Origin: Xanthoparmelia taractica
Lineage: Eukaryota > Ascomycota > Lecanoromycetes > Lecanorales > Parmeliaceae
Assembly (NCBI GenBank): GCA_033085395.1
Contig: JANQBS010000094.1
Location: forward strand, 62,001-126,000
DNA length: 64,000 nt
Direction: 5' to 3'
The translations under genes were made by a program, and so were the position numbers. Positions 55,868 through 64,000 of this stretch are shown here, one piece after another; positions within the stretch are counted from its first letter, which is position 1, and every line of letters begins with the position of its first letter. The notes below the pieces were generated by a model. The model had not been told where the DNA came from, searched no databases, and saw nothing but the letters and a program-made list of their open reading frames with translations.

Positions 55868-57579
55868 ATGAGGCGCGTTCAAATATTCTCGGGCTCCTCC
55901 CATCCTCTGTTGACAGAAGCCATCTGCGAACGACTCGGATCCTCGCCAGCCAGAGTGGAATTGAAGAAATTCAGCAACGGCGAGACTTCAGTCAGCCTTG
56001 AAACCTCTATCAGAGACCAGGATGTCTTCATTGTCCAGAGTGGAAGCGACCATGTCAATGACAGCCTCATGGAAATGCTCATTATGATCTCCGCGTGCAA
56101 AGGCGGCTCCGCCAAGAGTGTTACTGGTCAGTCCAACTATGGACTCGGCTCGAGATGATACTGACCGTTCTAGCTGTGATGCCGTGGGTACCACTCCGCC
56201 AATGTGATCCTCCAAGCTAAAGACCTCCAAGGTATTTTTTCTACTCTCGTCAATCGAAGAAGAAATCACATAGAGGTGCCATCACCGCACGATTGGTAGC
56301 CAACCTCCTCTCTGTCGCCGGTATCAATCATGTCATCACCGTCGACCTACATGCTCCTCCCACCCAAGGTTTCTTTGGCAAGCCAGTGGACAATCTCCAT
56401 GCCGAACCTTTAATCGCCAGATGGATTAAGAACCATGTACCAGGGTGGAAGGAGGCTGTAGTAGTGAGTAAGAATCCAGGTAGTTCGAAGAGGGTCACGT
56501 CCTTGGCAGATGCACTGAAAATCAACTTTGGCCTTGTCACAACCGATCGCCGGAGACATGGTACGAACGGGAGCCTTGCTGGGAGTGGACTACTAGACAG
56601 AACAGGTGAGGGTGTAAATGGATCGCATATCTCAGATACAGGAGATACTAGCCCGCCTGAGGGGATATCAGCTGAAGCAGAGGACTCAAGAACACCGCAC
56701 CGAATACGCACATCACCACGAACGTCACCAAATGTAAATGGCGCTTCACCCACAAATATACCCTACCGTGGTCTGAATGGCTACGTTCGATCAAGTCCTT
56801 TGGTCCAGTCTACTAGAGTCGACTCAGCCTCACCCCCTACGAGTAGGATTCCTCTGCAAAGGGAGCCTGTGACCAATGGTCCATCAAGAACACTACGTCT
56901 ACAGGAAGACGAGGAGGAATCGGCAGAAGAATACACAGATGAGCGTGCCAGAGAAGTCATTACCGGTAGGCTGATTCAAGGCCACATCGTGGATGATGAT
57001 GCTCCGTCGCCAGTTCTGTCTACGATGTCCGCCTCAATTGGGACTCTGCCAGGAGACGTCATGGGTCAACCGCAGCTCGACGGACTCGATCCCATGACGT
57101 CTTCCTTCATGTCTTCGATCTCAGCGTTTCAACCCGACCATTCTGCTCTGGGTGGCTCGATGGACGCTACAGCTCACTCGGATGACGAGGAAGAAGGATT
57201 CAAGAACCCCGAGCTCGAGCATACCATTACCCTCGTTGGCAATGTCAGAGATCGTACCGTCTTCATCATTGACGATCTAATCGACCAATGTGGCTCGTGG
57301 ATTGCGGCCGCCGAAACCGTGGTCAAGCGTGCAGATGCAAGGAAAGTGTATTGCATCGCTACACATGGCCTCTTTGGTCATGATTCACTTGAGCAGATGG
57401 AAGCATGCGAATGCATCGATTACATTGTGGTAACCAACACTTATCCAATAGCGCCGGAGAGAATTAGAGCGTGTAAGAAGCTTGTGATCCTGGACATCTC
57501 AAACCTTCTTTCGGAAGCTATACGGCGCAATCACCATGGAGAGAGCATCTCTGCTCTGTTTCAGCATGCTCCGGATTGA
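55868..57579 (+). CDS. Ribose-phosphate pyrophosphokinase (PRPP synthetase) subunit with large insertion
   Basis: Makes PRPP from ribose-5-phosphate and ATP, for nucleotides, His and Trp. Exons 55868-56126, 56174-56183 and 56232-57579 give 538 residues; the middle exon is only 10 nt. The start is the ATG giving MRRVQIFSGSSHP, where family proteins begin. Conserved blocks: FSNGETSVSLETSIRDQDVF, MEMLIMISACKGGSAKSVTA, YSRQSKKKSHRGAITARLVA, VITVDLHAPPTQGFFGKPVD and VVVSKNPGSSKRVTSLADAL. The PRPP loop reads FIIDDLIDQCGSW instead of the usual DDMIDTCGT, a diverged form. A disordered, Ser/Pro-rich insertion of about 160 residues lies between TTDRRRHG and the PRPP loop, as in yeast Prs1/Prs5, which work as part of hetero-oligomers. 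It is probably such a regulatory or structural subunit. Confidence 0.9.
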
Positions 57580-58465
57580 ACAAGCTTCACTGTTGATGAT
57601 CGAAGATGCACAGCGTGGCGTCAGCGATTCGGGTGAATGAAGGAACAGACCAGCAGCAGAAGGATGGTTATGAAGCATCTAGGAGAGAACAGAAGCGGAC
57701 GACTGTTCTCTAGAAGCACAGGATTAGGCTCGACGTCCTGAGAGCAAGGAGCTTGGAATGAAGAATTTGCAGGAGAGACTACCAAGACGGCTCGTGGAAA
57801 GCGTGTTGCAATTGCAATTTCACTTTTTGCAAGAATCTGCGAAGTATCAGGACAAAACAGTAAGCTTGTTCAATTTGTCCTCGTTGACTTGTGCTGTCCA
57901 ATACCTGCTCCCCAATCTGCTCTCTTGCGTTGACTCGGGTCCTTTGCGAATATAAAGACCTTCAATTTCTTACAAAAACACGTGCATACCCAGCGACGAT
58001 ATGTTCCGGAACTCTTTCTCTTCTGTGGAAGTTTTCGATGGAGCGCTGGCAGATCGAACCCCATCGATGACTGAAGGCACTTGTTCCAGCCCGTCAAGGC
58101 ATCAAGCTTTCGGGTCTGGATGGAATCAAGTGCAAGAGAACGTTTCGAACATGTTCAGAAGTTTCCTCTGTCAATACTTATGCCAGCTACTACAATGGTC
58201 ATTTTTGATGCTGTCATTAACAATTTGATTTATGTGAAACGAAAGTGATTTGCTATTTACTTCGTAATGGTTATTGTACTATTTCCAACATGTATTGTAA
58301 TAATAACACCTTATCACAGTCCATTTCGTGCACCTATCCTTCGACAGACCACTCTATACACTACCCTGCCTATTCTTCCAACACTACAACTACCTCGATA
58401 AAGAATTAGCTCGAATACCACCGTCGCGTATTTATAAGCCGTCACTTACATCTGCAATATCCCCC
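57580..58465. other. PRPP synthetase 3' flank; no gene seen
   Basis: Contains the 3' untranslated part of the plus-strand PRPP synthetase gene and the 3' flank of the minus-strand small protein. Short frames only, no recognised feature. Confidence 0.5.
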
Positions 58466-58702
58466 CTAATTCGTCGGATGCACCTTCTCAGGCAACACTT
58501 CCTCGGCCTTCTTCGGCACCGCCTCCTGCGCTGCCTTGGGCACTGCGCTGTCGCCAGTAGCGTGGCTCTTCGCTCCAGTGGCACCGGTGTCGTGGATGGC
58601 GTTGGGGACTACCTCTTCGACTTTCTGAGGGAGCTTCTCTTGGAGGGTCTGGGGGACGATGCTGTCGCCTACGGCGTGGGATCGGTCGGTTCCTTGAGGC
58701 AT
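58466..58702 (-). CDS. Small hydrophilic protein made of two 36-residue repeats
   Basis: 78 residues, intronless, no signal peptide. Two tandem copies are plain: SHAVGDSIVPQTLQEKLPQK (reading on VEEVVPNAIHDTG) and SHATGDSAVPKAAQEAVPKK (reading on AEEVLPEKVHPT). Heptad-like spacing of Val/Leu and many Glu/Lys suggest amphipathic helices that fold on binding. Short proteins with the H-A-x-G-D-S-x-V-P repeat are, as far as I recall, common in filamentous ascomycetes and often abundant under stress or during sporulation; this is not shown here. The gene is isolated, with more than 750 bp on each side free of other genes. Confidence 0.75.
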   Translation of the reverse strand: MPQGTDRSHAVGDSIVPQTLQEKLPQKVEEVVPNAIHDTGATGAKSHATGDSAVPKAAQEAVPKKAEEVLPEKVHPTN

Positions 58703-59116
58703 GGTGATGTGATTTGAGGTTTGTTTTATTGAGGGGGTACTGGTAGGAATTGTTTGTGGGTCTTTCTTGGGTTGATAATGGTACGGATGTGTGTAATGAA
58801 GAGTGAAGGCTCGAGGAGATGAGGGCTGGTTTATATAGAGATATCCTCTTACTTTACCTTACGTTACGTCTACAATAATCCTCATGACATCAGTAAACAC
58901 ACAGCCCTTTCATCGCGGACGCGAGTACGGAAAAAAAGGGCAAACGTCAGTATATGAGCCATATTTTCCTCAACGGATTCCGTACTCGTAGTCGTGCGAC
59001 GGAGAAGCTCCGTCTTCCGAGGCGTGGCTTCCTTAGCAGTCCGGCGCGAATGACTTCACCATTTTGATTCTCATGCAACTAACTAACTAATATTAATGAT
59101 GCCATAAGTAAGTTAC

Positions 59117-59150
59117 ATCAATCAATCAATCAATCCATCCATCAATCCAT
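59117..59150. repeat. (ATCA)n tetranucleotide repeat
   Basis: About eight units, the later ones with C for A changes (ATCC). Non-coding. Confidence 0.85.
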
Positions 59151-59410
59151 ACGTCCCTCCCCCGCGCCAATGGCCGTAAGGGCCTTTGCAAAGTCAACCC
59201 CTTCAATAACGTATTAGCGCCCTTCCACCGGACTTCCACAATTTGTCCATTATTCCCCCTAGATCTTTCCGATGTTTAGACACGGTAAAGGTAGAATTTC
59301 CCGTGCATTTGCTGCGAGTACGAAGTACGAATTTTTGTTTAGTTGCCTGGCAGGCGGTTGGACTTTGTCGTTCGATCTACGGAATATCTCTACGCAAATG
59401 ATCCTCGGAT

Positions 59411-59432
59411 GGATGATGATGATGATGATGAT
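59411..59432. repeat. (GAT)n trinucleotide repeat
   Basis: Seven GAT units in tandem. It lies in a short open frame (59272-59508) that shows no other sign of coding. Confidence 0.85.
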
Positions 59433-61402
59433 GTACGGTTCTAAGCGGATACGAATACGAAAGAAATGCCAGCCTTACGTATATGAGCCAGGCAAGGCAG
59501 CAAGATAGGTATCCTCCGACGCTGACTCCATATTTCATGCAGAAGAGCATACTCGGAGCCGGAGGGTAGAGTAAGACTGGGGGTCCGGTTTTAGTATAGT
59601 AGTGTAGTGCGGTGTATCAGCGCTCTGGGATGATGGCTGGTGGCATGGTGCTAGGTTAGGCGCTCGGGAGGGCTCTTTCAAACTGTGTATTGTGTATTGA
59701 TGGATGACAAGGAAAGGGGTTTTCAGGACTTGATTATCTTATGAGACAGACACAGGAAAGGGAATGTGTCCAAGGACACGCCTATTCAGCCAGTGAGGTT
59801 GAGTCGCGAAACGTTAGGACACATTCCTGATTTTTTCTGGACAACGGAACCAAATGGCTCGATAGTGTTTGCTAGCAAGCGATGTATCTCGTTCCGTCTA
59901 GGAAATCCCTTGAGAGACCGCTTTGGGAACTTTGAGAGACTCAAGACCACGTCGCATTCTCTCTTCATCCTCTCCCCGTCCTCTCATACGCCCGCCTTTC
60001 CAGCGCCTGAAACCAAGGCGCACCGAATCCATTCTCAAGCTTTACTTCCAAGGACTACTACGCCTCGGGACCCGTCGCCGGACTTCGCACCCGTAGCGCC
60101 ATTGCACGATCTCAAGCTCCAGAACCGAGCATGGACTATCATCATCCGCCGAATCATGGATTCGGATGGGGATGATCCGAGCAATACCAACTCTCGCTTT
60201 GCCCATTCTCATCTTCTGAACGCTCTTACGCTCCTTAATTTCTCCGTTCTTCTCTTTTCGTCTTTGCGTTTCATTCTCTCATCCCTCTTATACGTCAACA
60301 TCACTAAATAAATCGCACCAAACCTGCTTCAGCAAACGTCCAGTGGACAAACCTTGCCAGACAAACGGACGAGAACGTTGTCAGTGGCCACTACTACACG
60401 TTCGGTGCCAGCGTTATGTGAGCGGCGCGGTGCCCAACAAGAGGGACCCTACTGCTTATCCGGTTGATTTTGGCTCAAACCTTGAGGCTCAGTGCGTGGA
60501 TGATGAGAACGAGGTGTACCTGGGTAATGTGTATAGTGGTTGAAGACGAGGGTTAGGAGTGAGCACGAGTTGAAGAAGGACCGCTTGGGGTGATATTTAC
60601 TCTGTGAGCTTTTCTTAGATTAGACTCTTCTTTAAATAACATGGTACCCCAGATAATCTTTGCATAGAGACTTCACATCACGTATCCTCTCACGTATTTT
60701 GATCCTGGCATGTCGAAGAAGTCGCTTATGGACGAACCGTCCCGTTTACTTCCGTCTCTCAAGGGGAACCCATACGTTTCAAGTTCGGCTACTGAATAGT
60801 TTTTTTTTTATAGACAGGTTTGTGTGCTTCGCCGGTAGCTCTTCCATTGAGCAAGTCTTTGGGAACAGCATTCAACACTTGTCCTTGAGCCGGATACAGA
60901 AGTGTAGTCCTTAATGACAATTAGAAGTACAAGAAGTTAGGTTTCTCCAAAGCCATTTAGATGATAGAGTACCTTACCTTGGCAAGCGCGGCAACTTGAA
61001 GCGGAAGCGCTTATCAAATTGAAAGCTTCGTCCACTTAAGTACTAAGGTCCTTTCATTCATCGTCCTTAGAAGAAAAGAATAGAAAGTCTCCATGGCTAA
61101 ATTTACAGCGCAGCTCCAGTCAAATGCCTTTGATATACTCTGACATTTGTATGAAACATCTCGCAGCCATATCAGTACTCGCAAGTCTCCTAATGCTCTG
61201 GCTGTGCACACAGTCCGAAGCTAGCCTTCATGTCTCCGCCATTCAGCTGATTATTCAGTATTCAAACTGTCAACACTTTGGTCCTCATCAAAAAGTACTT
61301 CCATAAGTCATCCAGCTAGCTGCTCACTGCTCGATCAAAGTTTGATTTCGAGCTCGGAAATCAGTATTCATCGTTACAGTTTGTATTTGGCTGCCTTCAA
61401 CC

Positions 61403-62492
61403 ATGGACGTGCTACCATTGTGCCACGATGACCGCTCTTCAACCATACCATCGCAGCTCAGTGATCAAGGATACTTCCAGGGGTTAAAGGCTTCGGCAGC
61501 CATCACGGATAGCATGACGCCTTCAGAACCGTTCCTCTTCTTCAAACTACCCGCCGAACTTCGACTCATGATTTACCGCTTACTTGTCGACACTGAGCAA
61601 ACTCTGCTCGTTCGGAACATGCATCGTCGGGAATTCAAGAAGAGCCAAGGATCTGGTGCTTACCAATCCAGGTCGACCTACCTGGCCATAGATCACGCAT
61701 GTCAACCCGATTTTGAAGCCGATGGATATCCGAATATCCGGTCATGCTTGGTAAAAGATACGAGGTTTGGACCTATAAAAACAACTTACACGCTCGGCAC
61801 ACCACGTTCCACCGAAACCATGACGACGACAATGCTCTCTCTTGATAAGCAATCCAGGGAAGAGGTTGCCTCCATCTTCTATGGTGAAAATTACTTTCCA
61901 CTTTACCACCATGAGTACACTCACGCCTTTCATGAAAGATCGTACAGCGGAGACTCGCAAGTACATCCAAAGTCTGCGGCTAACCCTCGCCCCTGATGGC
62001 CGGAATTGGGATGCTATCTTCACAGAACAGGGTATATCGGCCATGTGGAACAGAGCCTTCTCATCCTTTCTAAAGCTCTCCAATATGAACATAAAAAAGC
62101 TATGCATCCGCATCGACGACAAGAACGCAAAGATCCTCCTGGGCGGTCTCAATCTTCGATCTCGGTCAATGCTCTGGCTGCACAAACTCCGCAGAATCGA
62201 TAATCTGGAGATGCTGGGACTGGAATATAGTGTTGGAGGATGGCAAGGCGATCAGGAGCAGCATATTCCCTCGGGAACGTCAACCCCAGTGCCGGAAGAG
62301 GTCCACGCTGAAACGGAACATGAACTATGGAGGTTTCTTGCGCCCAAGATGCTTAAGAAGGAGGCGGATGATCATGGTGCGGATGCATTGCTGCGTCGTC
62401 GTATTCAGGACACTGACAAATATCGTCACACCTACCTATCCCCCATCTGTTCAACTCATGGCTCCGCATCCGGATCTGATAACGAGTCATAG
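61403..62492 (+). CDS. 2EXR-domain protein with a frame break near 61,890
   Basis: The first frame (61403-61996) has the 2EXR signature FFKLPAELRLMIYRLLV and the later block MLSLDKQSREEVASIFYGEN, both typical of this large fungal family of unknown function. The frame then runs into poor sequence, while the +1 frame takes over with FTTMSTLTPFMKDRTAETRK, YIQSLRLTLAPDGRNWDAIF and a good tail to 62492. Two explanations fit. One is a one-base insertion around 61,895-61,900, as the joined reading YGENYF-HFTTM looks natural. The other is a 55-nt intron 61884-61938 (GTGAAA..GAAAG) giving a 344-residue protein. No good branch site is visible in that intron, so a frameshift is slightly favoured. Confidence 0.65.
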
Positions 62493-63219
62493 CTGCGTGG
62501 AGGCGGTCTCACGTTTCTTGCTCTGACAGCATGTCTGCGCATCAACGAGTCCGCGAAATTTAGAGAGAAGTGGTCGGCGAACATGGGATCTACCTCCAAA
62601 CTTCTACTCATTTCAGCCACTTTGATACTCGTTTCCCCTTTGCAACCCCATGTCTGAGACTCTTTCGCGAGCAAGCAGCAACCATAACCTCTGACTGAAT
62701 CACCAGCATAGCGCAAATATCAAGAAAGAGCGTTGCAGGAGGACACATGAACAACTTCCACCCGCGAAATTCATGAAACCTACAGGGCGGAGGAGAGAGG
62801 GAGGGAGGGAGGGAGGGATTTCCCCTTCATTCATTCATCTATGCCGTACATCTCTTCATTGTAAAAAATAGACATCAAGGTCAATGCACTCATTCCAGAA
62901 CTTTGCATCTTTGCTCCCGTTGTTATGATGATCGAGAAACAGACTGTCTAGCCGTCAGTTTCTGGTATTCGGAATCTGGTACATTTGCATACTTGAAGGA
63001 TTTCAATGTTCTCAGCCGCATAATTTGGATCCGGGACTCTCCTGCTTTCCTACAATCCCGGCTTCGCTTATAAGGGGGGTTCCCACTTTTTGTTAACGAG
63101 GGAGACTCAAGGGTTGTAAAGGCTGGCAACTACACGCAATGCATCAGTGAAAAGATGCCGTGAAACTGGTTACCTTCGAAAGGCTATCACATATTTACAA
63201 TTTACAATCCCCTCCCAAC
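62493..63219. other. Convergent spacer with GGGA repeat
   Basis: 3' flanks of the 2EXR gene and of the vacuolar channel gene. A (GGGA)n run lies at 62,797-62,818. No gene recognised. Confidence 0.5.
62797..62818. repeat. (GGGA)n tetranucleotide repeat
   Basis: Five GGGA units in tandem within non-coding spacer. Confidence 0.8.
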
Positions 63220-64000
63220 TCAAGCCCCCCCATCAATCCCACCCTCCCCCTTTCCCTTCCCCTCCACAATCCTCTTCAACTCCACCACCTGCTCCCTCAG
63301 CGCCCTAACCTCCAACACCGCAACATCAGTCTCAACATTCGGCCTCGACGCCTCCACCTTCTTCGTCCAACCCTCTCCCTCAAAATCCAACTCCCCACTC
63401 ATCTGCTCCCACTCCTGCACCTCATCCTCATCGCTCTCGCCGTTCCGCCTGTTTTTCTTGACCCGGTGCGCCTGCTTCGTTTCCAACCATGCCGTGATGA
63501 GGAGTAAAGGTGAGTACGCGACGCCCATGACGTAGTTGTTTAGGCGCTCGTAGCGGGGAGAGGAGAGCCACCATTCAAAGGGGAGGATGAGGAAGAAGAC
63601 TTCGATGAGGTTGAGGGGGGCGATGAAGACGTTTTCGTCTGGTGCACGCACGAATTGGAGGGTTTTTTGCGAGAAGAGGGCCATGTATTCGTCGACGGCG
63701 TTGTCGGTTATGTCTGCGTAGGCGCTGTTGTAGAGAGCGATGAGGATGTTGAGGAGGACTGGGGTGCGTTAGCAGTGGACACGGCCAATCTCAGTAGAAA
63801 CATGCTGATTAGGGAAGGGGCGGATATGGCGAAAAGGGGGGTAATGGCACTCACCAACCATAACAACGAATGTAAAGATGTAGTAGAGTACTAATCCGAA
63901 CGGTGGGGCGAAGTTGTCAAATCCCTCAAAGTCGGGACTCTGCATGACGCTGTTCAACATTGCCTTGAAGATGAAGCCCGTCACATAAGAGTTGTCGTCC
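63220..64000 (-). CDS. YVC1: Yvc1-type vacuolar TRP cation channel, C-terminal part (runs off window)
   Basis: Calcium-permeable channel of the vacuole membrane. Only the 3' part is in the window: an exon from beyond 64000 to 63855 and a last exon 63758-63220, joined as FTFVVMVVLLNILIALYNSA. Visible are the pore-proximal region (MQSPDFEGFDNFAPPFGLVL), a transmembrane helix and the typical ALYNSAYADITDNAVDEYMA. Next come FSQKTLQFVRAPDENVFIAP and PLNLIEVFFLILPFEWWLS, matching the fungal TRPY family closely. The cytosolic tail is rich in Asp/Glu (ESDEDEVQEWEQMSGELDFE), like the acidic patch linked to calcium sensing in yeast Yvc1, and ends with a coiled-coil-like VRALREQVVELKRIVEGKGK. The 5' end lies outside the window. 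Confidence 0.85.

Larger units (their letters stand above)
58703..61402. other. 2.7 kb stretch without a supported gene
   Basis: Begins with the promoter of the small repeat protein. Contains an (ATCA)n repeat (59,117-59,150) and a (GAT)n repeat (59,411-59,432). Frames 59766-60311 and 60343-60543 are the longest. The second contains coding-like text (YVSGAVPNKRDPTAYPVDFG, then SNLEAQCVDDENEVYLGN) that could be the end of a decayed gene, but no start or upstream exon was found. Confidence 0.4.

Noticed and set aside
1..64000. tRNA genes, rRNA and CRISPR arrays
   Set aside because: No tRNA T-arm/A-box combination, no rRNA core sequence and no regularly spaced direct repeats were seen. The only tRNA-like text is the retroelement primer site.

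Overview
The window is nuclear DNA from a filamentous ascomycete (Pezizomycotina). The evidence is genes with many short introns (about 43-70 nt, GT...AG), families confined to filamentous fungi (MYND/DUF4470, DUF7708, DUF7025-AAA, 2EXR) and transposons decayed by C-to-T mutation of the repeat-induced point mutation (RIP) type. The class is not certain from sequence alone. Intron-exon models below were joined by eye. For the complete models the exon lengths add up to an intact reading frame, but no transcript data were used.

Layout. 0.4-8.8 kb holds two housekeeping genes transcribed divergently: the Golgi ARF-GEF SEC7 (minus, 5 exons) and mitochondrial pyruvate dehydrogenase E2 (plus). 8.8-12.4 kb is gene-poor with one doubtful small secreted-protein gene. 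12.4-14.0 kb is a secreted bicupin oxalate decarboxylase. 15.7-20.7 kb is a transposon nest: a RIP-ruined minus-strand Copia-class LTR element (direct repeat CCTCA on each side), two near-identical terminal-inverted-repeat elements nested in it head to head, a 90-bp solo-LTR-like insertion in one LTR (direct repeat ATAGG), then an internally deleted hAT element with an 8-bp target duplication. An amidohydrolase gene (21.2-22.4 kb) sits between this nest and a third terminal-inverted-repeat element (22.5-23.0 kb).

23.4-36.4 kb is an accessory block: a MYND-finger DUF4470 protein, a caspase-like protease, a DUF7708 / degenerate P-loop STAND-like protein and a DUF7025 AAA+ ATPase. Families of this kind are common in fungal self/non-self and cell-death repertoires, but no joint function is shown here. 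36.4-41.5 kb is mostly empty and holds a decayed sulfotransferase-like gene with three in-frame stops. 41.6-44.4 kb is a Spo14-type phospholipase D. 44.4-52.5 kb is gene-poor, with simple repeats and one possible small zinc-ribbon protein.

52.5-57.6 kb returns to conserved genes: a fungal multi-pass membrane protein, a mitochondrial carrier (Mme1-like) and, sharing its promoter region, a ribose-phosphate pyrophosphokinase homologue with a long insertion and an inferred 10-nt micro-exon. 58.4-64 kb holds a small two-repeat hydrophilic protein, a 2EXR-domain protein with a frame break, and the 3' part of a Yvc1-type vacuolar TRP channel that runs off the window end. No tRNA, rRNA or CRISPR array was seen.
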